From assembly GCF_030209745.1 (NCBI RefSeq), contig NZ_JARVRJ010000010.1, positions 124,001-188,000 of the forward strand: a DNA stretch of 64,000 bases, read 5' to 3'. Positions 44,940 through 54,990 of this stretch are shown here, one piece after another (positions within the stretch are counted from its first letter, which is position 1; each line of letters starts with the position of its first letter). The position numbers were made by a program, and so were the translations under genes. Below the pieces are notes generated by a model that made no database searches, was not told where the DNA came from, and was given only the letters and a program-made list of their open reading frames with translations. This DNA is from Arthrobacter sp. fls2-241-R2A-200. Lineage in GTDB: Bacteria > Actinomycetota > Actinomycetes > Actinomycetales > Micrococcaceae.

Positions 44940-46300
44940 CCTTCCACAGCACTTCCACCCCGGCCGCCGGCAGCGTAGGGAACGACGAGCCAGGGGCTGA
45001 ACTCGTCGTAGATGTAGGGCCGATCGCCCACGGTGGCCATTTCGTCGCTCGGCACGAAGGCCGCGTGATTTTCGTCCGCCACGCGATCCCGGGGGAAAAG
45101 GTCCGGATCAGGTTGACCGATTCCGGCGAGGCCTCGCACTTCTGGCGTGCCGACGTCGTCGAGGTCCTCGATGCTTCACCGCACCGCGTCCGCCACTTTT
45201 GGAAACTTGCCGATTCTCTGGACTCCTGGCGCCACGGCGGCCCTCCGGTTGGTGGTGCCGAGCTCGGCCATATTGACCTGCCGTGGCAGCGGGAGCTGAA
45301 GGGCCAGGTTCTAGCCGAGCAGCTCAAGCGTCTTGCCGGCATCGAGCGGGTGACCGACGTTGAGGCCGTAGGGGATGACGACGGCGGCCTCGGCTGGCGC
45401 ACGCGCGTCGGCTTCGCCGTGACCTCCAAGGGACGGTTGGGCATGCACGCGCATCGTTCCGACCTCGTCATCCCGGTGAAGGACATGCCTCTGGCACTTC
45501 CTGCCATCAATGAGTTGCGGCTATGGGACGTGGATTGGACCGGGATTGCGCGGGTGGAAGTTGCAGCACCCGCGAACAGTACGCGACCCCTGGTTCTTGT
45601 GGCTCCGGAGGAATCGACGAGCCCCAAGCGAATCCATAGCGTGGTGGCGCAGTTGCCGCCCGACGTATCCGTGGCCAGCTTTGAGCCTGGCACTGGCCAT
45701 GCCGTCCAGCTCCGGGGGAGGACCTGGGTGCAGGAAACAGCTGCGGGTCACGAGTACCGCGTCAGTGGCGAGGGGTTCTGGCAGATCCACCGGGCCGCGC
45801 CAGACACCCTCACCGCAGCAATGACAGGATTCCTCGCCCACGGTGGGTTCCTTGAGCCCGGCGCAACTGTGGCGGATCTGTACGCCGGCGCCGGCCTTTT
45901 CTCGGCTCCCTTGGCTGAAGCCGTGGGAGTCACCGGATCGGTGCTCTCTGTTGAGGGCGCTCCGGGTGCCAGCCGGGACGCTAGGAAAAACCTTCACGGC
46001 GAGTCGAATGTGGAGATCGTCCAAGGCCGGGTGGAGCGGGTACTCCGTCAGCGTGCACGCAGTTTTGACGCCGTGGTCCTCGACCCTCCCCGGGCCGGGG
46101 CGGGTAAGGCCGTGGTCCAGCAGCTCATCGATACCCAACCACGCGCCATTGCCTATATATCCTGCGACCCCGCATCGTTCGCCCGCGATCTGGGTTACTT
46201 CCAGCAGGGTGGATGGCGGCTGGAATCGCTGCGCGCCTTCGATCTCTACCCGCATACCCACCACCTCGAAACGGTGGCGCTGATCGTACCGGCTTCCTAG
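44936..46300 (+). CDS. TRAM-domain class I SAM-dependent RNA (uracil-5-)methyltransferase
   Basis: The protein is 454 aa. A TRAM domain at the N-terminus (VVDVGPIAHGGHFVARHEGRVIFVRHAIPGE) binds RNA. The methyltransferase half has GEGFWQIHRAAPDTL, the SAM motif VADLYAGAGLFSAPLAEAVG, VVLDPPRAGAGKAVV, and the catalytic cysteine in AYISCDPASFARDL. It probably makes 5-methyluridine in rRNA or tRNA. ATGA overlap with the APC gene implies coupled translation. Confidence 0.93.
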   Translation: MTFHSTSTPAAGSVGNDEPGAELVVDVGPIAHGGHFVARHEGRVIFVRHAIPGEKVRIRLTDSGEASHFWRADVVEVLDASPHRVRHFWKLADSLDSWRHGGPPVGGAELGHIDLPWQRELKGQVLAEQLKRLAGIERVTDVEAVGDDDGGLGWRTRVGFAVTSKGRLGMHAHRSDLVIPVKDMPLALPAINELRLWDVDWTGIARVEVAAPANSTRPLVLVAPEESTSPKRIHSVVAQLPPDVSVASFEPGTGHAVQLRGRTWVQETAAGHEYRVSGEGFWQIHRAAPDTLTAAMTGFLAHGGFLEPGATVADLYAGAGLFSAPLAEAVGVTGSVLSVEGAPGASRDARKNLHGESNVEIVQGRVERVLRQRARSFDAVVLDPPRAGAGKAVVQQLIDTQPRAIAYISCDPASFARDLGYFQQGGWRLESLRAFDLYPHTHHLETVALIVPAS

Positions 46301-46413
46301 CCGCCCCACGGGAGGCCAATGCCACTACGATGGCTTTAGTAGTCCCGCCCCGATCTGCCGTCCTGCGGTATGAACTGCCGACGGGGCGACCAAGAGAGAA
46401 ACGTCGCCGGCTA

Positions 46414-46431
46414 AGTAAGGCGTGCCTAACT
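46414..46431. promoter_or_regulatory. 18-bp palindrome before acnA, possible metal-regulator (DtxR/IdeR-like) or AcnR-type operator
   Basis: AGTAAGGC GT GCCTAACT has eight-base arms with one mismatch and lies 55 bp before the acnA start. TTAGGC-type half-sites resemble those of DtxR/IdeR iron regulators, which would make sense for an iron-sulfur enzyme, but it does not match the 19-bp consensus exactly. Confidence 0.4.
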
Positions 46432-46485
46432 GGCTAGCGGCCAACCACGCGACAAAGATGAAACTGTTGCGAGAGGAGTCCTGCC

Positions 46486-49299
46486 ATGAGCACTGTGGAC
46501 AGCTTCGGTTCCAAAGGCGTACTTAATGTAGCCGGCACCGATTATGAGATTTTCCGGTTGAACTCCGTAGAGGGCGCAGACAGCCTTCCGTTCAGCCTTA
46601 AAGTATTGCTTGAAAACCTCCTGCGGACTGAGGATGGCGCCAATATCACGGCCGACCACGTCCGCGCCCTGGCCGGTTGGGATCCCAACGCGGAGCCCGA
46701 CACGGAAATCCAGTTCACCCCGGCCCGCGTCATCATGCAGGACTTCACTGGTGTTCCCTGCATCGTCGACCTCGCCACCATGCGCGAGGCCGTCAAGGAA
46801 CTCGGCGGGGATCCCAAGCGAGTCAACCCGCTGGCGCCGGCTGAAATGGTCATCGACCACTCGGTGCAGATCGATGTTTTCGGTAACTCCGGCGCGCTGG
46901 AGCGCAACATGGAGATCGAATACCAGCGCAATGGCGAGCGTTACCAGTTCCTTCGTTGGGGCCAGACGGCTTTCAACGACTTCAAGGTAGTTCCCCCCGG
47001 AACCGGCATTGTGCACCAGGTCAACATTGAGTACTTGGCCCGCACCGTCATGACCCGCGAGGTCGACGGCGTTTTGCGCGCCTACCCGGACACCTGCGTT
47101 GGCACCGACTCGCACACCACCATGGTCAACGGCTTGGGCATCCTGGGCTGGGGCGTTGGCGGCATCGAAGCCGAGGCAGCCATGTTGGGCCAGCCCGTCT
47201 CCATGCTGATTCCCCGCGTCGTCGGCTTCAAGCTCACGGGCAGCATCCCCGCGGGCGCTACCGCTACCGACGTCGTCCTGACCATCACCGAAATGCTGCG
47301 CAAGCACGGCGTCGTGGGCAAGTTTGTCGAATTCTACGGTGAGGGCGTTGCCGCTGTGCCGCTCGCCAACCGCGCAACCATCGGCAACATGAGCCCGGAG
47401 TTCGGCTCCACGGCTGCCATGTTCCCGATCGACGACGTCACGCTTGAGTACCTCCGCTTGACCGGCCGCTCCGAGGCGAATGTCGCCCTCGTTGAGGCCT
47501 ACGCCAAGGAACAGGGCCTTTGGCACAATCCTTCCCGCGAACTGCGCTTCTCCGAGTTCCTGGAACTGGATCTGTCCACCGTTGTTCCTTCGATTTCCGG
47601 CCCCAAGCGTCCCCAGGACCGCATCATCCTCACGGAGTCCAAGGCCCAGTTCCGCGAAGACCTGCGCAACTACGTCAAGGAGGACCTGGCCGGCGGAAGC
47701 CTGGACGAGGCGATTGACGAGAGCTTCCCGGCCTCGGACTCGCCGTCGTACACCAGCTCCGCGACCCACATTGCCGACGTTGCGCCGCACCCGCACGGCC
47801 CCAAGTCGAACGGCCGACCCTCCACCAAGGTGAACGTCACAACCGCTGATGGCCGCGAGTTCGAACTGGACCACGGTGCAGTGTCGATCGCTTCGATCAC
47901 CTCATGCACCAACACGTCCAACCCGTCGGTCATGCTGGCAGCTGCGTTGCTGGCACGCAACGCCGTGGAGAAGGGCCTCACCTCCAAGCCGTGGGTCAAG
48001 ACCTCAGTTGCTCCCGGCTCCAAGGTCGTCACGGACTACTACGAAAAGTCCGGCCTGACCCCGTACCTGGAGAAGCTGGGCTTCTACATCGTGGGTTATG
48101 GTTGCGCCACCTGCATTGGCAACTCCGGCCCGCTTGAGCCGGAGATCTCCGAAGCGATCCAGGCCAACGATCTTTCGGTCGCGGCGGTCCTTTCGGGTAA
48201 CCGTAACTTTGAAGGCCGCATCAACCCGGACGTCAAGATGAACTACCTGGCGTCCCCGCCCTTGGTCATCGCCTACGCACTGGCTGGCACCATGGACTTC
48301 GATTTCGACGCCGACGCCCTGGGTACGGACTCCGAAGGCAATGAGGTCTTCCTGAAGGACATCTGGCCGAACCCCACGGAGGTGCAGGAAGTCATCGACT
48401 CCTCCATCGACGAGGCAATGTTCGTCAAGGGTTATGAAGGCGTCTTCGAGGGCGACGACCGCTGGAAGGCGTTGGACACCCCTGCCGGAGACACCTTCGT
48501 TTGGGCCGAGGACTCCACGTACGTGCGCAAACCTCCATACTTCGAGGGCATGAAGGCCCAGCCGGAGCCCGTCCAGGACATCTCGGGCGCCCGCGTGCTC
48601 CTGAAGCTTGGCGATTCGGTTACCACGGACCACATCTCCCCGGCCGGCTCATTCAAGTCGGACACCCCCGCTGGTCAATACTTGCTGGCTAACGGCGTGG
48701 AGCGCAAGGACTTCAACTCCTACGGCTCACGCCGTGGTAACCACGAGGTCATGATCCGCGGTACCTTCGCCAACATCCGCATCAAGAACCAGTTGCTGGA
48801 CGGCGTCGAGGGTGGCTTCACCCGCGACTTCAGCCAGGAAGGTGCACCGCAGGCATACGTCTACGATGCAGCCCAGAACTACCAGGCTGCTGGAACACCC
48901 TTGGTGGTCCTGGCCGGCAAGGAATACGGCTCGGGTTCTTCCCGCGACTGGGCAGCCAAGGGCACTGCGCTCCTGGGCGTCAAGGCAGTCATCGCTGAAA
49001 GCTACGAGCGGATCCACCGCTCCAACCTCATCGGCATGGGTGTCCTTCCCCTCCAGTTCCCGGCAGGCGAGTCTGCTGCAACCTTGGGCTTGACCGGTAC
49101 GGAAACGTTCGCCGTCGAGGGCGTTACTGAGCTGAACAACGGCACAACGCCGAAGACGCTCAAGGTGACGGCAACGGCAGAGGACGGCTCCGCGACGTCC
49201 TTCGATGCGGTCCTCCGCATCGATACCCCGGGCGAAGCGGACTACTACCGCAACGGCGGCATCCTGCAGTACGTCCTCCGGCAAATTAGCGGTTCCTAA
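46486..49299 (+). CDS. acnA: aconitate hydratase A
   Basis: The protein is 937 aa. The iron-sulfur cysteines lie in [12 protein letters not shown] and [13 protein letters not shown]. The active-site arginine regions and the C-terminal swivel domain ([20 protein letters not shown]) are complete. It converts citrate to isocitrate in the TCA cycle in the cytosol. GAGAGGAG lies close upstream of the ATG. The last eleven codons ([10 protein letters not shown]) appear to come from the inserted island: another version of them, with mostly synonymous third-base differences, lies at 63533-63574. Confidence 0.96.
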   Translation: MSTVDSFGSKGVLNVAGTDYEIFRLNSVEGADSLPFSLKVLLENLLRTEDGANITADHVRALAGWDPNAEPDTEIQFTPARVIMQDFTGVPCIVDLATMREAVKELGGDPKRVNPLAPAEMVIDHSVQIDVFGNSGALERNMEIEYQRNGERYQFLRWGQTAFNDFKVVPPGTGIVHQVNIEYLARTVMTREVDGVLRAYPDTCVGTDSHTTMVNGLGILGWGVGGIEAEAAMLGQPVSMLIPRVVGFKLTGSIPAGATATDVVLTITEMLRKHGVVGKFVEFYGEGVAAVPLANRATIGNMSPEFGSTAAMFPIDDVTLEYLRLTGRSEANVALVEAYAKEQGLWHNPSRELRFSEFLELDLSTVVPSISGPKRPQDRIILTESKAQFREDLRNYVKEDLAGGSLDEAIDESFPASDSPSYTSSATHIADVAPHPHGPKSNGRPSTKVNVTTADGREFELDHGAVSIASITSCTNTSNPSVMLAAALLARNAVEKGLTSKPWVKTSVAPGSKVVTDYYEKSGLTPYLEKLGFYIVGYGCATCIGNSGPLEPEISEAIQANDLSVAAVLSGNRNFEGRINPDVKMNYLASPPLVIAYALAGTMDFDFDADALGTDSEGNEVFLKDIWPNPTEVQEVIDSSIDEAMFVKGYEGVFEGDDRWKALDTPAGDTFVWAEDSTYVRKPPYFEGMKAQPEPVQDISGARVLLKLGDSVTTDHISPAGSFKSDTPAGQYLLANGVERKDFNSYGSRRGNHEVMIRGTFANIRIKNQLLDGVEGGFTRDFSQEGAPQAYVYDAAQNYQAAGTPLVVLAGKEYGSGSSRDWAAKGTALLGVKAVIAESYERIHRSNLIGMGVLPLQFPAGESAATLGLTGTETFAVEGVTELNNGTTPKTLKVTATAEDGSATSFDAVLRIDTPGEADYYRNGGILQYVLRQISGS
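49267..49283. repeat. left attachment-like repeat (in acnA 3' end)
   Basis: CAGTACGTCCTCCGGCA matches 63533-63549 at 15 of 17 positions, including a perfect CAGTACGT core. A partial match, GGCAT, extends upstream of both copies. Confidence 0.65.
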
Positions 49300-49373
49300 G
49301 CCGATCGGCTCGGATACCAGAGGATCTGGTCGCTGACTAGCTTTCACCGGCGGTCACTCTAGAGTCTCGCACA

Positions 49374-49407
49374 AGTGCCCCGTCAGGCTTCGGCCTGGTG
49401 GGGCACT
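49374..49407 (+). terminator. terminator-like hairpin after acnA, element-derived
   Basis: AGTGCCCCGTCAGG and CCTGGTGGGGCACT pair at 12 of 14 positions around CTTCGG, a stable tetraloop-like sequence. It lies 75 bp after the acnA stop and has no sequence similarity to the terminator beside dxs. Confidence 0.65.
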
Positions 49408-49779
49408 GGTGCTTTGTCGTTCCATCTCCGTCGTGTGTTGCCGGAGTACCTGGCGTCTGATGATCGCGTCTACGGGTGCCACCGCAGAGGCGGCCGGCGT
49501 GCCTGCAACGGAGTAACCTTGATGAAGCGTGCCCGAGGGGGTGTCGGCCATCTACATATGCTGGTAGAAGCTGTGCCGTGTGGACGCCGAGGACTGGGCG
49601 AGAATCCGAAGACCGGAGCCACGCTTGTGGGACAAGTGCTATGGCGAGAAGCAGCTATTCGCCCGGACCGGACACCGACGCCCTTTCATCTTGGCAATCG
49701 GTGCGTGCTAGCATCACCCGCAACAAGACGCACCCGGGAGCGAATCAACGGGCGGAAGTGGAGAGGCAGATACAACGCG
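49408..49779 (+). promoter_or_regulatory. 372-bp region before the island operon with candidate promoter
   Basis: No gene is supported, although the downstream frame is open back to 49375; that sequence is Arg-rich and lacks conserved features. The best promoter candidate is TTCATC (49685-49690), 18 bases, TAGCAT (49709-49714). Confidence 0.35.
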
Positions 49780-52700
49780 ATGAGTCTCGGGCCCACGCAC
49801 CACGGCTACTTCTACCAGGATCTAATCACCGCAGTCGCCCTGGTCGATCTCCTCCTAGGCACTGCGGAAACCATCACGGTTGACACGAAGGGGTTCGAGA
49901 CAGATCGGTTCGATGATGTCAACATCACCTACGCGGACAAGACCCGAGTCCGTCTGCAAATCAAACATACGACCTCCGATCGTCGGCTCTCGAAAGAGAC
50001 GTTCTCCCAAGACGGCCGAAACCTGAAGCTCAACAAGGTCCTCGACTCCCTCCTCAAGGACCTAGCCACGTCCCCAGCGACCACTTACCGAATCGTCGTC
50101 CGAGACCAAGAACCCGACGACTCCCTCGCAGTCGTCTTGGTGCCAGTTGACCCGTCCGTCCGACCGGCCGACCCGCTCCCCGGCATCACAACGGCGAAGT
50201 ACCGGTTCGACCCCGCCGCGCTGCGCGCCAACCGGCCCTGGGCCGACCTGGTCAAGCATCTCAGCGACTACGACCTGCGTAGCGCTTGCGACAGTCTGAT
50301 CGTCGACGCGGGTGCACCGTCGTCAACCATCAGCTTCGCCGACCCCGGACCTGCCGAACGTTCCCTCCTCCGACGTGTTCGAGAAGAGCTTGGAGCAGGA
50401 CGCACCCCCAACACTGACGTCACCCCCGAGTTCGCGGCACACGCACTCGTTCAAGCAGCAACCTCTGCTCGCGTAGTCGATACCGGAGTCGTGCGACGCG
50501 ACCTCATCGAACCTCGACTCGGGCTGCGCGTCGACTTCGGAGCCGTCACCGCAGGACACCCCATCGAGCCTGAAGTCGCCGTTGCTCGCGTCGGAGCAGC
50601 GACAGAGGTTAGCAAATACATCGACAGCACAGTCACCGGTGGGGGACGAGTCGTCGTCGTAGGCGAGCCAGGCGTCGGGAAATCGTGGCTGTGCGAAGAG
50701 CTTACGAATCGCTACCGGGACAACGCCTGGACAGTCGCACGCCACCACTGCTGGCTCGGCTCAAGCGACGACCACCTACAGGAACGAGTCCTCACCGAAG
50801 TCGTCATCGGCAGTCTCCTCGACCAGCTCGGACAAGCGGTCCCCGAGGCAACCAAAGACCTCCGCCCCAAGTTCGCGACGAGCACCGAAGCACTCGAATC
50901 GGCACTCGAGAACTGCCGCGAAACTCACCCTGACAAACCAGTCCTCCTGGTCGTCGACGGCCTCGACCACGTCGATCGAGTCGTCGGACGCAGCACCAAC
51001 CAGCAGAAAGACCCGTCACGTCTCCTGGTCGAGGAGCTCGCAGCCCTCAACCTCCCCGCCGGCGTCTGTCTACTCGTCGCAAGCCAGCCCGGAACCCACC
51101 TCGAGCCAGCAGCTCCCGCATCCGAACCCTTCCAAATGCCGCCGATGTCCCGAGACGAGATCAAGGCGCTTAGCGCCAAGCACGGCCTGCTTGAATCACC
51201 TGACGGCACCGGACCCGTCGGTTCGTCTGACGAGGACACCATCGTCACGTTGGTCCACGAACGTTCCAACGGAAACGCGCTCTTCGCGACCTACCTGTGC
51301 CGGCTCGCACTTGGCGCATCACCTCTCGACGACACCCCGGCGCCGCTCACAGTCAACGAACTCATCTATCGTCTGGAACTGGTCCCCGACACGGCTAAAA
51401 CGGTCGAGGAGTACTACGACTACCTGCGTGACGCGATGACCATTGACCAACGATTCGCCACAGACACGCTCGCGCTGTGCGACTTCTCGCTCACACCCGA
51501 CGAACTGGCAGAGCTTCTCGGCTCACCGATCAAAGCCATCGTCATTCCCGCCCTCCAGACGCTTGCCCCAGTCCTCAACACCCAGAAGGGGCTCGGCGGC
51601 CTGCGCCTCCACCACGAGAGCTTCTCGCGGCACATCCTGCGCAACATCGATCACGAGACCGCAACCGCCATTCGCCAGAGCATCGCGAAGTGGCTCGAAG
51701 GCCGCGGATTCCTTACCGACTCCCGAGCCTTCCGTCACCTCCCCGACCTACTCGCCAACATAGGCGAGTACGACCAGCTCAAGACCCTGGTCGGTCCACG
51801 CTTCGTGACAGACGCAATACGGCAGTTCCACCCCCCGGAAGCGCTGCAACGAGCCCTCTGCGTCATCTCACGCGAAGCTGAATCGCGTCTGGACTGGCCA
51901 ACCCTCGTCAAGTGCGTAGAAGTCCGAAAGGCTATAGACACGTACGAGAACGACGCTCTCGCGGAAACGCTTACCGAATATGCCGACGTAATCGTGAATA
52001 TCCTCGGTGGCGAGACTGTCGCAGAACGCCTCATTTACAACGGGCGTACAACGTTCCCCCCGAGATGGGGCCTCCTCATCAGCGACGCCGTTGACCGGGC
52101 CGGCGCTGCCGCACCCTGGAAGGCGTACATCGAAGGATGGGAAACGCAACGCAAGACCGATCGGACCAGCTACTCCTCCGACCGCGACGGAACATTTCAC
52201 CTAGCCGCCCAACGCGGAGCCCTTCGACTCCGCACCCAACGACAAGACGTCGACCCGTCTCTCATTCCAACAATCGCCGAGCACCTAGAGGGCGAGCACG
52301 ACGCATCCTTGGCCGATCTCGTGGAAACGTTCACGGCCGCACTGCCAGCGGACTACATGCCCCAGGTCGCCGCAGCGATGAACGACCCGGCCAACGCCGC
52401 CGAGACCTACTTGACCCTCGCCAACCTCGCCGCAAATGGAACCATCGGGCTCCCCGACTCGCACGATCTAGCGCGCCAAGCGTGGGAACTGGACCCGACA
52501 CTCGACACTACCGGGTACCTCTTCCACGGTATCGCACCACAGGATGTACTTGCGGGACTCGGAATCGCGGATCTCGAAGCTGAACTGAATGCCGCCACGG
52601 ACGTCATTCTCAAAGCGAGGACTGCCGACGAACCAGCAGTCAGAAGTTGGAACGCTCTCCTCACACTCGCGCAGGCCATCGACCCAGCCCTTGTGCTCAA

Positions 52701-54990
52701 GGCCGGGGCAAAGTTGTCCGGCGTCGGGTTCTACCGGGCATGGCTCCGCTACACAGTCACAACTATGGGAATCGCAGACGATGTCCGCACCGGCATCTCA
52801 ACACCCGAAGCCGCGTCGACCGCAGTGGTTGTCGCACTCGCTGACCTCGTCGCCGAGGCCAAGCCCTTCACCGGCAAGCCGCGAGCATGCGACCTGTACT
52901 TCATCCATCCCCTCATCCACCAGGTGATCGAGAACTCCCTCACCGTCGTGCGGGAAAAAGATCTTGACACCGTCCTCGACCACCTCATCGCCATAGGCGA
53001 TGGCACCACTACGACCACCAATCTCGGTCTCGGCGAGAACGGCCCGCTGACCACCAACGATCTACTCTCAGTCCTCGGACGGGTCTCCCACCACGTCGGA
53101 ATCGGCGCCGTCCACGCCCTCCTCGCCGTCATCCATGAACGTCGCAACGACGACCACACGGGATACAGCCAACAGGCTGCATTCGAACTTGAGACCGCCC
53201 GCATCTGCATAGCAGCCGGCGCTAGCGACGAGGCCCGCGAGTGCTGGAACCGGGCGGCCGACTTGCTCTCAAGCTACGGCGGCCATAAAGACCCCACGCT
53301 CTCCGAGATCGTCGCAAGCATCGAAGACATCGAAGACCTTACGGAAGCACGAGCCCGCCTGGCCAAGCTCGTCGACCTGGTCTATCTCGTACGGCAGCAC
53401 ACCGACGGCCGCGATACATCGCACTACGTCACTCAATGGTGGGAGATTGCCGCATCTGTCGATCCGGTCGCTGCAGCCCGCGACGCCGCCGACCTCTATC
53501 TCGATACCATCGGATTCGAAGACGTCCGAGCAGAAGCAGCGCAGACACACCTGCTGCAGCACCACAGCGCGACAGCAGACCCCGCCACCCTCGCCGCACT
53601 GCGGCTCACCACAAGCATTGCCTGGCGATCACCAACGGTCGACCTGGAAATTCTCAACCGCCTTGCAACCGAGCGCGGGGCTAGCCAACCGGTCGACACA
53701 ATGCTCAGCGTCCTCGCCAACAACATCGCCGCATCGTACGACAACCAGCCGATGCAATACTCGAGCAACCAGTCCAAAGAAGCCGTAGACCAGACACTCG
53801 TCCAAGTTGTGACGAATCTAGGTGGCCCCGAATTTGACCCCCGGGCAGCGCGCCCAGACCGAGAAAACCAAAGCTCGTTCCTCCGGACGGAGCAGGCGCC
53901 AGACGCCCACGCACTCCTCAAGCGCCTCACAGGAGCTCAACGTCCCGATGCGCCCGAAGGACGCGCAGGCGCCATCAGCATCGCCCACGCAATCGACAAA
54001 GAGCGCTACCAAGATGAGCCCGCCACCTGGGACATCAACGCAGCCATCATCTCTATTGGCTTCCGCATTCTCGAAACGACACTCTCCGAGGGGCACCACG
54101 CCGGGATCGCACTCGTCGACGACGTCGCCCGCGAGATCTCCACGTTCTCCCGAAACGACATCTTCGCCGATCTCGGACAGGGTCTTGCGGCCTACGCTGA
54201 CAGCGACACAGCCGTCGCCGAGGTCGCCAGCTATTGCCTAGTCACCGCGTATCAGCGCATCCGAGGCGGAGGAGGCTGGCGACAGTTCGCCGGTCGGGAA
54301 CGCCGGGCACTGTGGGAGCAAGCCCATAAGCTTGCCCCCGACACCGCCGAGCGCGCTCTCGCCGCAGCGGTAACCAACCGTGTCGCCGCCGCGTCGTACG
54401 GCTCATATGGAAGCAGCCAAGGCCTCATCACAGCATTCGCCGCGCAGCCCGCAACCAGCCCCGGAGGCACCGCCACCGACTGCTGGGACGCGGCCTTCGA
54501 CATCATCAGTCACCGCCTACCCGGGACTGCCGAAACAGGAACGCACGTCTATCACCCGACGCCAGTGCCCGACTCGGCCGACGACCTCGACGTTGCTATC
54601 GCAACATTGGCGCTCGCAACAATCTGCCAGGCCGCACGGGAACAGATACGACTCGCCCTGGTAGCAACCGAGTTCCTTCTCACTGTCCGGCCGAAGGTCG
54701 CCCAAAGCGCACTCTCATACATACTCCGCAAAGACCTGGACGCTGGTCGCAGCACCTGGCTACTCGAAACTGTGCGCGTGAACGTACCAACGGGTGAGCT
54801 TGGAGACGACCTCGCCGCGGAAATTACCCGACTCGCGGCGAGCGACCACCTGTCCGTCCGAGCACTGGCAGGCCAGATTCTTGCCACCCACGGACGCCCC
54901 GTTCCGGAACCGCCGGCCACCACGCCGTCACTGTACGTCATCAGCGCGTTCCACAGCCTCGTCGGTGAGCACGAGGAAGAAGCAGAATGA
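49780..54990 (+). CDS. STAND-type NTPase with N-terminal Cap4/DUF4297-like nuclease domain (Avs-like candidate defence protein)
   Basis: The protein is 1736 aa. The N-terminus has the Cap4/DUF4297 pattern: HHGYFYQDLITAVALVDLLL, then D46 and the QxK motif (RLQIKHT, Q60 and K62) of a PD-(D/E)XK nuclease fold. A P-loop NTPase follows, with Walker A GEPGVGKSW at 295-303, Walker B VLLVVDGLDHVD at about 388-399, a sensor-like CLLVASQPG, and the STAND-type RSNGNALFATYLCRL. The remaining thousand residues look like helical repeats, probably a target sensor. This order (nuclease, STAND, repeats) is that of Avs antiviral proteins, which recognise phage proteins and then cut DNA. The specific Avs type is not assignable. 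ATG 49780 is chosen because the nuclease domain starts there; GGAGAGG lies about 13 bases upstream. ATGA overlap with the next gene indicates coupled translation. Confidence 0.8.
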   Translation: MSLGPTHHGYFYQDLITAVALVDLLLGTAETITVDTKGFETDRFDDVNITYADKTRVRLQIKHTTSDRRLSKETFSQDGRNLKLNKVLDSLLKDLATSPATTYRIVVRDQEPDDSLAVVLVPVDPSVRPADPLPGITTAKYRFDPAALRANRPWADLVKHLSDYDLRSACDSLIVDAGAPSSTISFADPGPAERSLLRRVREELGAGRTPNTDVTPEFAAHALVQAATSARVVDTGVVRRDLIEPRLGLRVDFGAVTAGHPIEPEVAVARVGAATEVSKYIDSTVTGGGRVVVVGEPGVGKSWLCEELTNRYRDNAWTVARHHCWLGSSDDHLQERVLTEVVIGSLLDQLGQAVPEATKDLRPKFATSTEALESALENCRETHPDKPVLLVVDGLDHVDRVVGRSTNQQKDPSRLLVEELAALNLPAGVCLLVASQPGTHLEPAAPASEPFQMPPMSRDEIKALSAKHGLLESPDGTGPVGSSDEDTIVTLVHERSNGNALFATYLCRLALGASPLDDTPAPLTVNELIYRLELVPDTAKTVEEYYDYLRDAMTIDQRFATDTLALCDFSLTPDELAELLGSPIKAIVIPALQTLAPVLNTQKGLGGLRLHHESFSRHILRNIDHETATAIRQSIAKWLEGRGFLTDSRAFRHLPDLLANIGEYDQLKTLVGPRFVTDAIRQFHPPEALQRALCVISREAESRLDWPTLVKCVEVRKAIDTYENDALAETLTEYADVIVNILGGETVAERLIYNGRTTFPPRWGLLISDAVDRAGAAAPWKAYIEGWETQRKTDRTSYSSDRDGTFHLAAQRGALRLRTQRQDVDPSLIPTIAEHLEGEHDASLADLVETFTAALPADYMPQVAAAMNDPANAAETYLTLANLAANGTIGLPDSHDLARQAWELDPTLDTTGYLFHGIAPQDVLAGLGIADLEAELNAATDVILKARTADEPAVRSWNALLTLAQAIDPALVLKAGAKLSGVGFYRAWLRYTVTTMGIADDVRTGISTPEAASTAVVVALADLVAEAKPFTGKPRACDLYFIHPLIHQVIENSLTVVREKDLDTVLDHLIAIGDGTTTTTNLGLGENGPLTTNDLLSVLGRVSHHVGIGAVHALLAVIHERRNDDHTGYSQQAAFELETARICIAAGASDEARECWNRAADLLSSYGGHKDPTLSEIVASIEDIEDLTEARARLAKLVDLVYLVRQHTDGRDTSHYVTQWWEIAASVDPVAAARDAADLYLDTIGFEDVRAEAAQTHLLQHHSATADPATLAALRLTTSIAWRSPTVDLEILNRLATERGASQPVDTMLSVLANNIAASYDNQPMQYSSNQSKEAVDQTLVQVVTNLGGPEFDPRAARPDRENQSSFLRTEQAPDAHALLKRLTGAQRPDAPEGRAGAISIAHAIDKERYQDEPATWDINAAIISIGFRILETTLSEGHHAGIALVDDVAREISTFSRNDIFADLGQGLAAYADSDTAVAEVASYCLVTAYQRIRGGGGWRQFAGRERRALWEQAHKLAPDTAERALAAAVTNRVAAASYGSYGSSQGLITAFAAQPATSPGGTATDCWDAAFDIISHRLPGTAETGTHVYHPTPVPDSADDLDVAIATLALATICQAAREQIRLALVATEFLLTVRPKVAQSALSYILRKDLDAGRSTWLLETVRVNVPTGELGDDLAAEITRLAASDHLSVRALAGQILATHGRPVPEPPATTPSLYVISAFHSLVGEHEEEAE

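Noticed and set aside
46426..47874. 482-codon minus-strand frame opposite acnA
   Set aside because: Antisense shadow of acnA; biased composition only.
49375..49779. In-frame N-terminal extension of the Avs-like NTPase
   Set aside because: The extension is Arg-rich and starts inside the hairpin after acnA. The nuclease domain begins right at the ATG at 49780.
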